Of a stretch of DNA of 64,000 nt, positions 37,885 to 47,543 are shown piece after piece. The translations under genes and the position numbers were made by a program. The DNA comes from Pseudomonas aegrilactucae (GTDB lineage Bacteria; Pseudomonadota; Gammaproteobacteria; Pseudomonadales; Pseudomonadaceae), in NCBI RefSeq assembly GCF_019168305.1, contig NZ_JAHTBI010000072.1, positions 1 to 64,000 of the forward strand, written 5' to 3'. Under the pieces are notes generated by a model. The model had not been told where the DNA came from. It searched no databases and saw only the letters and a list, made by a program, of their open reading frames with translations. The first letter of the stretch is position 1. Each line of letters opens with the position of its first letter.

Positions 37885-38475
37885 TCAGATCATGCGGAAC
37901 AGTTCTTGCGGCATGCCGGCGTAGGCCGCCAGCGGCGGCATCACGAACGACTGGAACACCTGGATCGCGATAAAGGCGAAGATCGGCGAAATATCCAGGC
38001 CGCCCAGGTTCGGCACCAGCTTGCGAAACGGTGCCAGGACCGGCTCGCTGATCTGGTAGGCCAGCTCCGCTGCGGGGTTGTGGCTGCCTGGCGCGATCCA
38101 CGAGACGATCACCATCACGATCATGGCGACCCAGAAGATCTTCAGGAACAGCGAGGTCACGCCGATCACCGACCACATCAGCAGGTGCGGAATATCGCCG
38201 ATGGTGCCAAAGGTGAGCATCAGCACGAAGGCCATCAGCAGCGCCTGGATCACGATCGCGAGGATCAGTGACGAGGTGTCGAGCCCGAACACGCTGGGCA
38301 CTACGCGTCGGATCGGCTTGAGCAGCGGTTGCGTGGCGCGCACGGCGAACTGGCTGAGCGGGTTGTAGAAGTTGGCCTTGACCAGCTGCAGCACGAAGCG
38401 CAGCAGAACGATGGCCAGATACAGGCTGACCAGTGTTTGCACCACGAAGATCGCGGCGCCAGAAAGTGCATTCAT
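37885..38475 (-). CDS. YggT family membrane protein
   Basis: A 196-residue protein with two YggT repeats, each with two membrane helices (N-terminal repeat including FNPLSQFAVRATQPLLKPIRR near 38-60). Its role is unknown; related proteins are linked to osmotic tolerance and division. It follows proC after ten bases, an arrangement (yggS-proC-yggT) seen in many bacteria. Confidence 0.9.
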   Translation of the reverse strand: MNALSGAAIFVVQTLVSLYLAIVLLRFVLQLVKANFYNPLSQFAVRATQPLLKPIRRVVPSVFGLDTSSLILAIVIQALLMAFVLMLTFGTIGDIPHLLMWSVIGVTSLFLKIFWVAMIVMVIVSWIAPGSHNPAAELAYQISEPVLAPFRKLVPNLGGLDISPIFAFIAIQVFQSFVMPPLAAYAGMPQELFRMI

Positions 38476-38485
38476 GCAGAGCTCC

Positions 38486-39304
38486 TTATTTGCCCAGTTG
38501 TTCGGCCATTTCGGCCGAGCGGTGCGCCGCGGCGCCCAGTGCTTTTTCTACCAGCGCCTCGAAACCCTCGGCCTGGAACGACTTGATCGCCGCTTCCGTG
38601 GTGCCGTTGGGCGAGGTTACCCGGCGGCGCAGCTCGCTGGCGTCGACGTCGCTGGTAACGGCCATGTGCGCGGCGCCCAGGGCGGTTTGCAGGGTCAGTT
38701 TGGCCGCGATTTCGCGGGACAGGCCAAGTTTTTCGCCGGCCGCGGTCATCGCCTCGATCAGCAGGAAGAAATACGCCGGGCCGCTGCCGGAGACGGCGGT
38801 CACCGCGTCCAGCTGTGCTTCGCTGTCGACCCACAGGGCGATACCGACGGCCGACAGCAGTTGCTCGGCTTCGGCGCGCTGGGCCGCCGATACCTGCTCG
38901 GTGGCGTACAGGCCGCTGACGCCCTGGCGCAGCAGCGCCGGGGTATTGGGCATGCAGCGTACCAGCGGTTGCGCGCCCAGCCAGCGGTTCATGCTCGCGC
39001 AGGTGATGCCGGCGGCGATCGACACCACCAGTTGCTCGGGCTTGAGGCTGGGCTTGAGGGCTTCGCACACGCCTTTCATGGCTTGTGGCTTGACCGCGAT
39101 GACCACCACGTCGGCGCCGTCGACGGCGTCGGCGTTGTGCTCGAACAGCTGGATGCCGTGTTCGGCGTGCACCCTGGCGCGGGTTTCGGCACCCGGGTCG
39201 CTGGCGCGGATCTGCGCAGCGTCCACACCCTGGGCGCGCAGGCCGCCGATCAGGCTGGCGGCCATGTTGCCGGCGCCGATGAAGGCAATACGAGTCGTGC
39301 TCAT
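38486..39304 (-). CDS. proC: Pyrroline-5-carboxylate reductase
   Basis: Last step of proline synthesis, reduction of pyrroline-5-carboxylate with NAD(P)H. The 272 residues start with the dinucleotide fold IAFIGAGNMAASLIGG, and show VSIAAGITCASM near 103 and SGSGPAYFF near 165. I chose ATG 39304 for the usual start MSTTRIAFIG; the frame extends a further ten codons. Confidence 0.97.
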   Translation of the reverse strand: MSTTRIAFIGAGNMAASLIGGLRAQGVDAAQIRASDPGAETRARVHAEHGIQLFEHNADAVDGADVVVIAVKPQAMKGVCEALKPSLKPEQLVVSIAAGITCASMNRWLGAQPLVRCMPNTPALLRQGVSGLYATEQVSAAQRAEAEQLLSAVGIALWVDSEAQLDAVTAVSGSGPAYFFLLIEAMTAAGEKLGLSREIAAKLTLQTALGAAHMAVTSDVDASELRRRVTSPNGTTEAAIKSFQAEGFEALVEKALGAAAHRSAEMAEQLGK

Positions 39305-39343
39305 GTCAGGTCCTTGGTCGAAGAAGGTGAACAATGCATGGGG

Positions 39344-40030
39344 TCAGGCCTGGCCGTAGTCGCGGGCACCGAACAGCGCGGTGCCGATGCGTACCCAGGT
39401 GGCGCCTTGGGCAATCGCCGCCTCCAGGTCATGGCTCATGCCCATCGAGAGCGTGTCCAGGCCCAGGTTCAGGCCGGCCTGCAGCTCGCGCACGCGGGCA
39501 AACGCCGCCGCCTGGGCGGCCGGGTCGTCGGTGGGTTCGGGGATTGCCATCAGGCCGCGCAACGTGAGGCGCGGCAAGGCTGCGATGGCCTGGGCCAGTG
39601 CGGGCAGTTCGTCGGGATTGCAACCGGACTTGCTGGTTTCGCCACTGACATTCACCTGCAGGCACACGTTGAGTGCGGGCAGCTCGGCAGGGCGTTGCTC
39701 GGACAGGCGTTGTGCGATTTTCAGTCGGTCCACCGAATGTACCCAGTCGAAATGTTCGGCGATTGCTCGGGTCTTGTTCGATTGAATGGGGCCGATGAAG
39801 TGCCAGGTCAAGGGCAGGTCGGACAATTCGAGCTGTTTTGCCAGGGCTTCCTGCAGGTAGTTTTCGCCCACGTCGCGTACACCGGCCGTATACGCCTCGC
39901 GCACCGCTGCGGCGGGTTTGGTCTTGCTCACGGCCAGCAGCCGCACGTGCTCGGGCGCTCGCCCGGCGGCCTGCGCAGCGCTGCGCATGCGTTCGGCGAG
40001 CGTGGAAAGGTTGTCTGCTATGGTGGACAT
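39344..40030 (-). CDS. yggS: YggS family pyridoxal phosphate homeostasis protein
   Basis: A 228-residue PLP-binding protein with no known catalytic role, needed for vitamin B6 and amino-acid balance. The PLP Lys is in LLAVSKTKPA near 36, with GENYLQEA near 56 and MSHDLEAAIAQGATWVRIG near 200. First gene of the leftward run; its start is 66 bases from the divergent pilT. Confidence 0.95.
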   Translation of the reverse strand: MSTIADNLSTLAERMRSAAQAAGRAPEHVRLLAVSKTKPAAAVREAYTAGVRDVGENYLQEALAKQLELSDLPLTWHFIGPIQSNKTRAIAEHFDWVHSVDRLKIAQRLSEQRPAELPALNVCLQVNVSGETSKSGCNPDELPALAQAIAALPRLTLRGLMAIPEPTDDPAAQAAAFARVRELQAGLNLGLDTLSMGMSHDLEAAIAQGATWVRIGTALFGARDYGQA

Positions 40031-40096
40031 GGATCAACGCCAGCGGCTGTTCGGGTCTGCGGCATTCTACCTGCTTGGCGATGTTTGGGGAGTCTT

Positions 40097-41131
40097 ATGG
40101 ACATGACCGGGCTGATGGCCCTGGCGCTCAGGGAGGGCGCCTCCGACCTGCACCTGGCGGCGGGTACTGCACCGATGATTCGCCGTGGCGCAGCGATTGA
40201 GCCGCTCGGGTTGGCGGTACTCGACGTGGGTGCAATGCAGGCCTTGCTCGGGCAGCTCATGAGCCCGCAGCAATTGAAGGATTACGAAACCCTTCAGGAT
40301 CTGGACTTCTGCGTGGCCTTGCCCGGCCAGGGGCGTGTTCGGGTCAATGCGTTCGTCCAGTTGCAAGGGGCGGCGGCGGTGCTGCGCCTGATACCCGACA
40401 CGGTGCCGAGCCTGGCGACGCTGCAGTTGCCTGATGTATTTCGCCAGATTGCCGAGCAGCCCGCCGGGCTGGTGCTGGTCACCGGCGCCACCGGTTCGGG
40501 CAAGTCGACCACCCTGGCGGCACTGGTCGATCACCTCAACTGCCAGCGCGGGCTGCACATCCTGACCCTCGAAGACCCCATCGAATTTATCCACAGCCCG
40601 GTGCGCAGCCGGCTCAGCCAGCGCGAGATCGGTCGGCACAGCAAGGGCTTTGCGCAGGCCTTGCGTGCCGCGCTGCGCCAGGACCCGGACGTGATCATGC
40701 TCGGTGAGCTACGCGACCTTGAGAGCATTCGCCTGGCCCTGAGCGCTGCCGAAACCGGTCATCTGGTGCTGGCGACCCTGCACACGCGCTCGGCGTCCAG
40801 CAGCATCGACCGCCTGGTGGAGGTGTTTGCCGCCGACGAGAAGGCCATGGTCCGCAGCATGCTCGCCGAGTCGCTGCAGGCAGTGGTGGCGCAGGTACTG
40901 GTGGGGCAGGTGGACGGCGGGCGGGTGGCGGCACATGAGATACTGCTGGCCACCCCGGCCGTGCGCAACCTGATTCGCGAGGGCAAGGTGGCGCAGCTGT
41001 ACTCGGCCATGCAGACCGGTGCGGCCGCTGGCATGCAGACCCTTGACGCTTGCCTGCAGGGCCTGGTGAGGCGCGGGGTGATCAATCGTGAGGCGGCCCG
41101 GGCGAACGCACGCTCGCCCGAACTGTTCTAG
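40097..41131 (+). CDS. pilT: Twitching motility ATPase PilT
   Basis: Hexameric ATPase that drives type IV pilus retraction. The 344 residues carry Walker A GATGSGKSTTLAAL near 135, the Asp box TLEDPIEFIH near 163, the Walker B region VIMLGELRDLES near 200 (with Gly where many PilT have V-E), the His box HLVLATLHTRSA near 222, and the C-terminal VRNLIREGKVAQLYSAMQ. ATG 40097 has GGGGAG upstream. It stands apart from the pil cluster at 52-56 kb. The TAG stop shares CTAG with the convergent NlpC/P60 gene. Confidence 0.94.
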   Translation: MDMTGLMALALREGASDLHLAAGTAPMIRRGAAIEPLGLAVLDVGAMQALLGQLMSPQQLKDYETLQDLDFCVALPGQGRVRVNAFVQLQGAAAVLRLIPDTVPSLATLQLPDVFRQIAEQPAGLVLVTGATGSGKSTTLAALVDHLNCQRGLHILTLEDPIEFIHSPVRSRLSQREIGRHSKGFAQALRAALRQDPDVIMLGELRDLESIRLALSAAETGHLVLATLHTRSASSSIDRLVEVFAADEKAMVRSMLAESLQAVVAQVLVGQVDGGRVAAHEILLATPAVRNLIREGKVAQLYSAMQTGAAAGMQTLDACLQGLVRRGVINREAARANARSPELF

Positions 41132-41751
41132 CGCTTGGCCAGGCGCAGTTGCTGTTGTGGCTGTTCCTTGGGCAGCACGCGCTTGGCGACCACATAGTGG
41201 CTCTGCCAGTACGGCTTGTTCAGCGTGTCGATGCTGACCCGCTTGCCGCGCCGCGGGGCGTGGATGAAGCGGTCGTTGCCCAGGTAGATGGCCACGTGAT
41301 TGACGCGGCGGCTCTTGATGTTGAAGAACAGCAGGTCGCCGGGCTTGAGGTCCTTGCGCTCGACCTTGACGCCATGGCCGCTGGCCATGGCATTGGAGGT
41401 GCGCGGCAGGTCGACCTCATCGATGTCATTGAAGGCGTACTTGACCAGGCCGCTGCAGTCAAAGCCCTTGCTCGGGCTGCTGCCGCCCCAGCGGTAGGGT
41501 GTGCCGAGCACATTCACGGCGCGGCTGAGTACGTCGCTGCTCTGCTTGGCCGGCATCAGCGCAACCGGTTGGGTCGAGCGGGCGCGGGCCTTGGAAACCT
41601 GCGTGTGGCTGACCTTGGTCGAGCGCACGGCACTGGTGTTGGTGGTATGGACGGAAAAACCAGTGGGTAGACGTTGCTCACGGTTGGTGGCGTGAGCGGC
41701 CAGTGGCAATAATAGGCAAACAGTCAGCCATGTCTTGAAAAATGGACGCAT
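41128..41751 (-). CDS. NlpC/P60 family peptidoglycan hydrolase
   Basis: A 207-residue exported protein: signal peptide (about 1-21), basic linker, and an NlpC/P60 domain with the catalytic Cys in GFDCSGLVKYAF near 100, His in RRVNHVAIYLGN near 152 and a second His (FIHAPRRG) near 164. Such enzymes cleave the peptide stems of peptidoglycan. It faces pilT tail to tail. The 156 bases upstream to the TM2 gene are AT-rich and probably hold divergent promoters. Confidence 0.9.
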   Translation of the reverse strand: MRPFFKTWLTVCLLLPLAAHATNREQRLPTGFSVHTTNTSAVRSTKVSHTQVSKARARSTQPVALMPAKQSSDVLSRAVNVLGTPYRWGGSSPSKGFDCSGLVKYAFNDIDEVDLPRTSNAMASGHGVKVERKDLKPGDLLFFNIKSRRVNHVAIYLGNDRFIHAPRRGKRVSIDTLNKPYWQSHYVVAKRVLPKEQPQQQLRLAKR

Positions 41752-41907
41752 GGGCAGGGCTCTTCGTGGTTAAGCGCGCAACTTTATAACAGCTTTTTGA
41801 TCAAATTCTGATCCGTTGGTCGATTGCGGCGGTGCCATACGTCGGGTCGTCACGCAAAAGTCACATCTTTTCTTAGAAAATTTTTCTCTAAAACCCAGAG
41901 GCTATGA

Positions 41908-42330
41908 ATGAACAGTTATCAGCAGAGTGCACATCCGCAGGACACCCACAGCAAGATCATCGGCTACCTGCTGTGGATTTTCGGCTTTACCGGTGCGCAC
42001 CGTTTCTACTACGGCAAGCCGGTGACCGGGACGATCTGGTTCTTCACCCTTGGCCTGCTCGGCATTGGCTGGCTGATCGACCTGTTCCTGGTGCCGGCGA
42101 TGGACCGTGAAGCCGACCTGCGCTTTCAGGCCGGCCCGCTGGACTACACCGTGGCCTGGGTGCTGCTGACCTTTCTGGGTGTGTTCGGCGTGCACCGCAT
42201 GTACCAGGGCAAGTGGATCTCAGGCGTGATCTACCTGTTCACCGGTGGCCTGTTCCTGCTCGGGGTGCTGTATGACTTCTGGACGTTGAATACCCAGGTG
42301 TCGCTCAAGAATGCGCAGGCGCGCTTCTGA
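41908..42330 (+). CDS. Protein with two tandem TM2 domains
   Basis: A 140-residue membrane protein made of two TM2 domains. The first reads KIIGYLLWIFGFTGAHRFYYG (from residue 15) with GLLGIGWLIDLF; the second repeats the pattern as VLLTFLGVFGVHRMYQGKW and GLFLLGVLYDFWTLN. Each would form a helical hairpin. Function unknown. It converges on the SPOR gene. Confidence 0.87.
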   Translation: MNSYQQSAHPQDTHSKIIGYLLWIFGFTGAHRFYYGKPVTGTIWFFTLGLLGIGWLIDLFLVPAMDREADLRFQAGPLDYTVAWVLLTFLGVFGVHRMYQGKWISGVIYLFTGGLFLLGVLYDFWTLNTQVSLKNAQARF

Positions 42331-42334
42331 AAGG

Positions 42335-42361
42335 CAGCGGCCCGCAAGGTGCGGGCCGCTG
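42335..42361. terminator. Hairpin between the TM2 and SPOR genes
   Basis: Perfect 11-bp stem CAGCGGCCCGC/GCGGGCCGCTG with a five-base loop between two convergent genes. No T-run follows on either strand, so it is a terminator only by position and stability. Confidence 0.5.
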
Positions 42362-42371
42362 ATCGCCGGGG

Positions 42372-43064
42372 TTACTGGCGGGTCTGACGCTGCTGCAACA
42401 GCAGGTTGCTGAAGCCGCTGCCTGCCAGTTGCTTCTGCGCCACGGTCAGTTGCTCGCGGTTGCTGAACGGGCCGACCAGTACGCGGTACCAGGTTTCCTC
42501 CTTCACCGTGCCGGACTCCACCTTGACCGCCTGGCCTAGCAGGATGATCTGGGCACGTACCTTGTCGGCATCGGCCTGCTTGCGGAACGAGCCGGCCTGC
42601 AGATAGAACTGCGTGGTGGCGGCCGGCTTGATCACCTCGGGTGCCGGTGGTGGCGTCTGCCCCAGCAGTGCGGCCTGTGCGCGTGCGGTGTCGATCTTGG
42701 CCGCCTCGGCCGGGGTCACCGGAGGTTGCGCCGGTACCGGCGGGGTTTTCTCCGGCACCGCCTCCGGCGGCACGATCACTTCCGATTCGGGCAGCAGGGT
42801 GTAGAAGTCGTACTTGGGCTTGACCGGCTGTTGCGGGCTGGGCGCAGTCTTGTTCGCCTCGGCGATCTTCTCGGCCTTCTGCTGGGCCTCGGGCTTGGTG
42901 CGCTTGACCTCGTCACGGCTGGGCTCGAGTTTCATCAGGAACACGATGAAGGCACCGACCGTGAGGCCGATGGCCAGCCACATCCAGCCCGGAATCGGTT
43001 GCTTGGCCGGTGCCTGGTAGCGGCTGGCGCCGCGCTTGGGTGCAGGTTTTTTCTTGGCAGCCAA
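42372..43064 (-). CDS. SPOR domain cell-division protein (FtsN-like)
   Basis: A 230-residue bitopic protein: a basic N-terminus (KKKPAPKRGASRYQAP), one membrane helix (about 28-47), a Pro-rich periplasmic linker and a C-terminal SPOR domain (about 150-228, including QFYLQAGSFRKQADADKVRAQ) that binds denuded glycan strands at the septum. FtsN-like by layout. The start codon appears to be TTG at 43064, with GGAG inside the end of argS about ten bases before it. It directly follows argS. Confidence 0.88.
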   Translation of the reverse strand: MAAKKKPAPKRGASRYQAPAKQPIPGWMWLAIGLTVGAFIVFLMKLEPSRDEVKRTKPEAQQKAEKIAEANKTAPSPQQPVKPKYDFYTLLPESEVIVPPEAVPEKTPPVPAQPPVTPAEAAKIDTARAQAALLGQTPPPAPEVIKPAATTQFYLQAGSFRKQADADKVRAQIILLGQAVKVESGTVKEETWYRVLVGPFSNREQLTVAQKQLAGSGFSNLLLQQRQTRQ

Positions 43065-43065
43065 C

Positions 43066-44802
43066 TTACATGCGCTCCAGGGTTTCCAGGCCGAGCAGTT
43101 CCAGGCCCTGCTTGAGGGTGCGGCCGGTCAGCGCGGCAAGGCGCAGGCGGCTCTGCTGAACGTCGGGGGTGTCCGCGCCCAGGATCGGGCAGTTCTCGTA
43201 GAAGCTGGAGAACAGGCCGGCCACGTCGTAGAGGTAGGTGCACAGCACGTGCGGGGTGCCTTTTTCAGCGACGTTGTTCAGGATTTCGCCGAACTGCGCC
43301 AGGCGTGCGGCCAGGTCCTGTTCCTGGGGGGCGCTCAGCAGGATCTCGCCATCGACCTGGTCGAAGTCCTTGCCCAGCTTGCGGAACACGCCGGCCACGC
43401 GGGTGTAGGCGTACAGCAGGTACGGCGCGGTGTTGCCTTCGAAGTTGAGCATCAGCTCGAAGTTGAAGCTGTAGTCGCTGGTGCGGTGCTTGGACAGGTC
43501 GGCGTATTTGACCGCGCCGATGCCCACCACCTTGGCGATGGCACGCAGTTCGTCTTCGGCCAACTGCGGGTTCTTCTCCTTGACCAGGGCGTAGGCACGC
43601 TCCTTGGCTTCGTTGAGCAGGTCGATCAGCTTCACGGTGCCGCCGTCACGGGTCTTGAACGGGCGGCCGTCGGCGCCGTTCATGGTGCCGAAGCCCATGT
43701 GCTCCATGTCCATCGGGTGGGTCACGAAGCCGGCCTTGCGTGCCACCGCAAACACCTGCTGGAAATGCAGGGCCTGGCGCTGGTCGACGAAGTACAGGGC
43801 GCGGTCGGCCTTGAGCACGCCGCTGCGGTAGCGCACGGCGGCCAGGTCGGTGGTGGCGTACAGGTAGCCGCCGTCGGCCTTGACGATGATCACCGGCAGT
43901 GGCTCGCCTTCGGCGTTCTTGAACTCGTCGAGGAACACGCACTGGGCGCCGTTGCTCTCGACCAGCATGCCCTTGGCCTTGAGGTCGTTGACCACATTGA
44001 CCAGGTCATCGTTGTAGGCGCTCTCGCCCATCACGTCGGCCATGGTCAGCTTGACGTTGAGCAGCTCGTAGGTCTTCTGGCAGTGCGACAGCGAGATGTC
44101 CTTGAAGCGGGTCCACAGCTTCAGGCAGTCGGCATCGCCGGCCTGCAGCTTGACCACCAGGCCGCGGGCACGGTCGGCGAACTCGCTCGACTCGTCGAAG
44201 CGCTTCTTGGCGGCGCGGTAGAAGTTCTCCAGGTCCGACAGCTCGTCGCTGGTGACCGGGTTTTCTTCCAGGTAGGCCATCAGCATGCCGAACTGGGTGC
44301 CCCAGTCGCCGACGTGGTTCTGGCGTACCACCTCGTCGCCGAGGAACTCCAGCACGCGGGCCACGGCGTCACCGATGATGGTCGAGCGCAGGTGGCCGAC
44401 GTGCATTTCCTTGGCCAGGTTGGGCGCCGACAGGTCGACCACCACCTTCTGTGCGGCACCGGCCTTGTGCACGCCGAGCCTGGCGTCGGCCAGCGCGGCG
44501 TCCAGGCGCGAGGCCAGGGCCTGGGTGTTCTGGAAGAAGTTCAGGAAACCGGGGCCGGCGATCTCGACCTTGCTGACCTGCGGGTCGGCGGGCAGGGCGT
44601 TGATCAGCTTTTCGGCCAGCTCGCGGGGTTTGAGCCCGGCGGGCTTGGCCAGCATCATGGCGATGTTGCTGGCGAAATCGCCGTGGGTCTTGTCCCGGGC
44701 GTTTTCCACCTGGATCGCCGGCGTCAGCCCTTCTGGCAGCACACCGTCGGCGACGAGTTGGGTGAGGGCTTGCTGGATCAGCTGGCGAATGGTGTCTTTC
44801 AT
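43066..44802 (-). CDS. argS: Arginyl-tRNA synthetase
   Basis: Class I synthetase of 578 residues that charges tRNA-Arg. The HIGH signature appears as [10 protein letters not shown] near 130, followed by [20 protein letters not shown]. The C-terminal DALR anticodon-binding part ends [10 protein letters not shown]. As usual for ArgS there is no canonical KMSKS. I chose ATG 44802 because the family start [13 protein letters not shown] follows. A strong promoter precedes it. Confidence 0.98.
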   Translation of the reverse strand: MKDTIRQLIQQALTQLVADGVLPEGLTPAIQVENARDKTHGDFASNIAMMLAKPAGLKPRELAEKLINALPADPQVSKVEIAGPGFLNFFQNTQALASRLDAALADARLGVHKAGAAQKVVVDLSAPNLAKEMHVGHLRSTIIGDAVARVLEFLGDEVVRQNHVGDWGTQFGMLMAYLEENPVTSDELSDLENFYRAAKKRFDESSEFADRARGLVVKLQAGDADCLKLWTRFKDISLSHCQKTYELLNVKLTMADVMGESAYNDDLVNVVNDLKAKGMLVESNGAQCVFLDEFKNAEGEPLPVIIVKADGGYLYATTDLAAVRYRSGVLKADRALYFVDQRQALHFQQVFAVARKAGFVTHPMDMEHMGFGTMNGADGRPFKTRDGGTVKLIDLLNEAKERAYALVKEKNPQLAEDELRAIAKVVGIGAVKYADLSKHRTSDYSFNFELMLNFEGNTAPYLLYAYTRVAGVFRKLGKDFDQVDGEILLSAPQEQDLAARLAQFGEILNNVAEKGTPHVLCTYLYDVAGLFSSFYENCPILGADTPDVQQSRLRLAALTGRTLKQGLELLGLETLERM

Positions 44803-44862
44803 GGGCTTCTCTTTCGACCGCAAGCGCGGCGGCGCTTGGATGCGCAGGTGGAAAAACTGGGC

Positions 44863-44891
44863 ATTATCCGTTGCCGGGGCGAGGTTGCCAA
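44863..44891 (-). promoter_or_regulatory. Predicted sigma-70 promoter of argS
   Basis: On the minus strand TTGGCA (44886-44891), a 17-bp spacer, then GATAAT (44863-44868), about 60 bases before the start codon. Confidence 0.6.
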
Positions 44892-44921
44892 CCTTTAGGG
44901 CGCCTTCGCCGGCAAGAACCG

Positions 44922-47141
44922 TCAGTAGAGGTCTACAGGATCCACATCCAGCGACCAGCGCACCTGTCGCCCGCTCGGCATCTGCTCCAACACTAGCAGC
45001 CAGGCACTGATCAGCCGGTGCAAAGGTGCCCGTGCATTGGCCTGCAGCAATAATTGCGCACGAAAACGCCCGGCCCGTCGCTCCATGGGCGCCGGTACCG
45101 GCCCCAGCAGCTCGATGCCATGCAAGTCCTGCTCGCGCACCAGTTGCTCGGCAGCGCTGCACGCCTGGTCCAGAAACCCTTCGGCCTGGCCCGGCTTGTG
45201 CGCCTCGGCGCGCAGCAGCGCCAGGTGTGCGAACGGTGGCAGTCCGGCGGCGCGGCGTTCGCTCAGGGCCTGTTCGGCAAACGCGAAGTAGCCCTGTTCG
45301 GTGAGTTGCACCAGTAAAGGGTGGTCGGCCAGGTGGGTCTGGATGATCACCTTGCCCGGCTCCTCGGCGCGTCCGGCACGCCCGGCCACCTGCACGATGA
45401 GCTGGGCCATGCGCTCGCTGGCGCGAAAGTCCCCGGAGAACAGCCCGCCATCGGCATCCAGGATCGACACCAGGGTCACCCGGGGGAAGTGGTGCCCCTT
45501 GGCCAGCATCTGGGTGCCGACCAGGATGCACGGTTCACCGCGCTGGATGGTGGCGAACAGCTGGTTCATCGCGTCCTTGCGCGAGGTGCTGTCACGGTCC
45601 ACGCGCAGCACCGGCACGTCCGGGAACAGGATGCTCAGGCGCTCCTCGGCGCGTTCGGTGCCGGCGCCTACCGGTCGCAGGTCAACGTGATTGCACTGCG
45701 GGCACTGGCGCGGCACGCGCTCGTCATAGCCGCAGTGGTGGCAGCGCAGCTCCCCCGAGCGCTGGTGCACGGTCATGCGCGCGTCGCAGCGCGGGCATTC
45801 CGACAACCAGCCGCAGTCATGGCACAGCAGGGTCGGGGCGAAGCCGCGGCGGTTGAGGAATACCAGCACCTGCTGGCCGGCGGCCAGGGTCTGGCCGATG
45901 GCCTGTTGCATGGGCCCGCTGATGCCGCTGTCCAGGGGGCGGCTCTTCACGTCCAGGCGCAGGAAGCGTGGCGGCTTGGCGCCACCGGCACGGTGGGTCA
46001 GGCGCAGCAGGCCGTAGCGCCCGGAGTAGGCGTTGTGCAGGCTTTCCAGCGACGGCGTGGCCGAGCCCAGCAGAATCGGAATGTGCTCCTGGCGCGCACG
46101 CACCAGCGCCAGGTCGCGGGCGTGGTAGCGCAGGCCTTCCTGCTGCTTGTAGGAGCCATCATGTTCTTCGTCGATGATGATCAGCCCCGGGTGCTTCATC
46201 GGGGTGAACAGCGCCGAACGGGTACCGATGATAATGTCGGCCTCGCCATCACGGGCTGCCAGCCAGGCTTCCAGACGCTCGCGGTCGTTGACCGCCGAGT
46301 GCAGCAGCGCGATGCGTGCGTTGAAGCGCTGTTCGAAGCGCGCCAGCGTCTGCGGCCCCAGGTTGATCTCCGGGATCAGGATCAGCGCCTGCTTGCCGGC
46401 CTCCAGGGTTTCGCGGATCAGTTGCAGGTAGACCTCGGTCTTGCCGCTGCCGGTGACCCCGGCCAGCAGGAACGCATGAAAGCTGTCGAAGCCGGCGCGC
46501 ACGGCATGAAAGGCCGCCTTCTGCTCGTCGTTCAGTGGCAGTTCGGGCTGCGCCAGCCAGTGTTCATGGCGCGCCTGCGGGGCGTGCCGGCGCACCTCGA
46601 CCTGCACCAGTTCCTTGGCCAGCAGCAGGTCGAGGCTGTCCTTGCTCAGCATCAGTTTGCTCAGCAGGCCGTGCGCCACCCCGTGCGGATGTTGTGCCAG
46701 GGTGGCCAGGGCTTCGCGCTGGCGCGGCGCGCGGGCGATGCGCGGGTCGTCCTGACGCGCGCCGGGGGCGATCTGCCAGAAGCGTTCCTGGCGTGCCTCG
46801 GCCGGTTCGCCCTGGCGCAGCAGCACCGGCAGCGCCCAGCTCAGGGTGTCGCCCAGGCTGTGCTGGTAGTACTGCGCGGTCCACAGGCACAGCTTGAACA
46901 GCGCCGGCGGCACCGGCGAGACGGGGTCGAGCAGGGCGATGGCCGGCTTGAGCTTGTCAGCCGGCACTTCACTGTGGTCGCACACCTCGACCAGGATGCC
47001 GATCATTTCGCGGCGCCCGAACGGCACGCGAATGCGCATGCCTGGCGTGAACGCGGTGCGCGCCATGCTTGCCGGGGCCCTGTAGTCGAACAACCGCCGC
47101 AGGGGCGAGGGCAGGGCAAGGCGAAGGATGACGTCGGGCAC
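44922..47141 (-). CDS. priA: Primosomal protein N' (replication restart helicase PriA)
   Basis: Loads the replisome at stalled forks. The 739 residues have the DNA-binding N-terminal domain, the helicase core with Walker [15 protein letters not shown] near 228 and [13 protein letters not shown] near 325, a zinc region of eight cysteines ([13 protein letters not shown] and CHHC through CPQC, near 440-480), and a C-terminal domain. The start is GTG at 47141, giving the usual [15 protein letters not shown]. It is divergent from rpmE. Confidence 0.97.
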   Translation of the reverse strand: MPDVILRLALPSPLRRLFDYRAPASMARTAFTPGMRIRVPFGRREMIGILVEVCDHSEVPADKLKPAIALLDPVSPVPPALFKLCLWTAQYYQHSLGDTLSWALPVLLRQGEPAEARQERFWQIAPGARQDDPRIARAPRQREALATLAQHPHGVAHGLLSKLMLSKDSLDLLLAKELVQVEVRRHAPQARHEHWLAQPELPLNDEQKAAFHAVRAGFDSFHAFLLAGVTGSGKTEVYLQLIRETLEAGKQALILIPEINLGPQTLARFEQRFNARIALLHSAVNDRERLEAWLAARDGEADIIIGTRSALFTPMKHPGLIIIDEEHDGSYKQQEGLRYHARDLALVRARQEHIPILLGSATPSLESLHNAYSGRYGLLRLTHRAGGAKPPRFLRLDVKSRPLDSGISGPMQQAIGQTLAAGQQVLVFLNRRGFAPTLLCHDCGWLSECPRCDARMTVHQRSGELRCHHCGYDERVPRQCPQCNHVDLRPVGAGTERAEERLSILFPDVPVLRVDRDSTSRKDAMNQLFATIQRGEPCILVGTQMLAKGHHFPRVTLVSILDADGGLFSGDFRASERMAQLIVQVAGRAGRAEEPGKVIIQTHLADHPLLVQLTEQGYFAFAEQALSERRAAGLPPFAHLALLRAEAHKPGQAEGFLDQACSAAEQLVREQDLHGIELLGPVPAPMERRAGRFRAQLLLQANARAPLHRLISAWLLVLEQMPSGRQVRWSLDVDPVDLY

Positions 47142-47211
47142 GCGCAGGGTCTCTGGAGGGTGATTCTGTAGCCGCCGAGCCTAGCAGACGACAGTCGGTG
47201 CAAGCGACAAC

Positions 47212-47239
47212 TTGCGCGGATGGCATGCTCTGGTATTAT
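47212..47239 (+). promoter_or_regulatory. Predicted promoter of rpmE
   Basis: TTGCGC (47212-47217), 16-bp spacer, TATTAT (47234-47239), preceded by an extended -10 TGG. About 68 bases before the start codon. Confidence 0.6.
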
Positions 47240-47307
47240 TCGCCGCCTAATTACGTGCGGTATTCAACAATGGTGTTGGGTGGCGGCACGCAGTCGAGGA
47301 AGTGACC

Positions 47308-47523
47308 ATGAAACCAGAAATTCACCCGAATTATGAAGTAATCGCAGTGACTTGCAGCTGCGGTAACAAGTTTGAAACCCGTTCGACCCTGTCCGCTCCG
47401 CTGGGTACCGACGTGTGCAACGAATGCCACCCGTTCTACACCGGCAAGCAGAAAGTGCTGGACACCGGCGGCCGCGTACAGAAGTTCGCAGATCGCTTCG
47501 GCATGTTCGGTGCCAAGAAGTAA
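47308..47523 (+). CDS. rpmE: 50S ribosomal protein L31
   Basis: Ribosomal protein of 71 residues. It is the zinc-binding form, with Cys pairs in VTCSCGNKF (near 16-18) and [11 protein letters not shown] (near 37-40). ATG 47308 has GAGGA eight bases upstream. A terminator lies about 40 bases past the stop, inside the next gene. Confidence 0.97.
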   Translation: MKPEIHPNYEVIAVTCSCGNKFETRSTLSAPLGTDVCNECHPFYTGKQKVLDTGGRVQKFADRFGMFGAKK

Positions 47524-47543
47524 GACAGCGCGAAGCGGGCCCC

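Noticed and set aside
38372-40096. 570-codon upstream extension of the pilT frame
   Set aside because: It lies antisense over yggT, proC and yggS, which are certain. The PilT family start and a GGGGAG site are at 40097.
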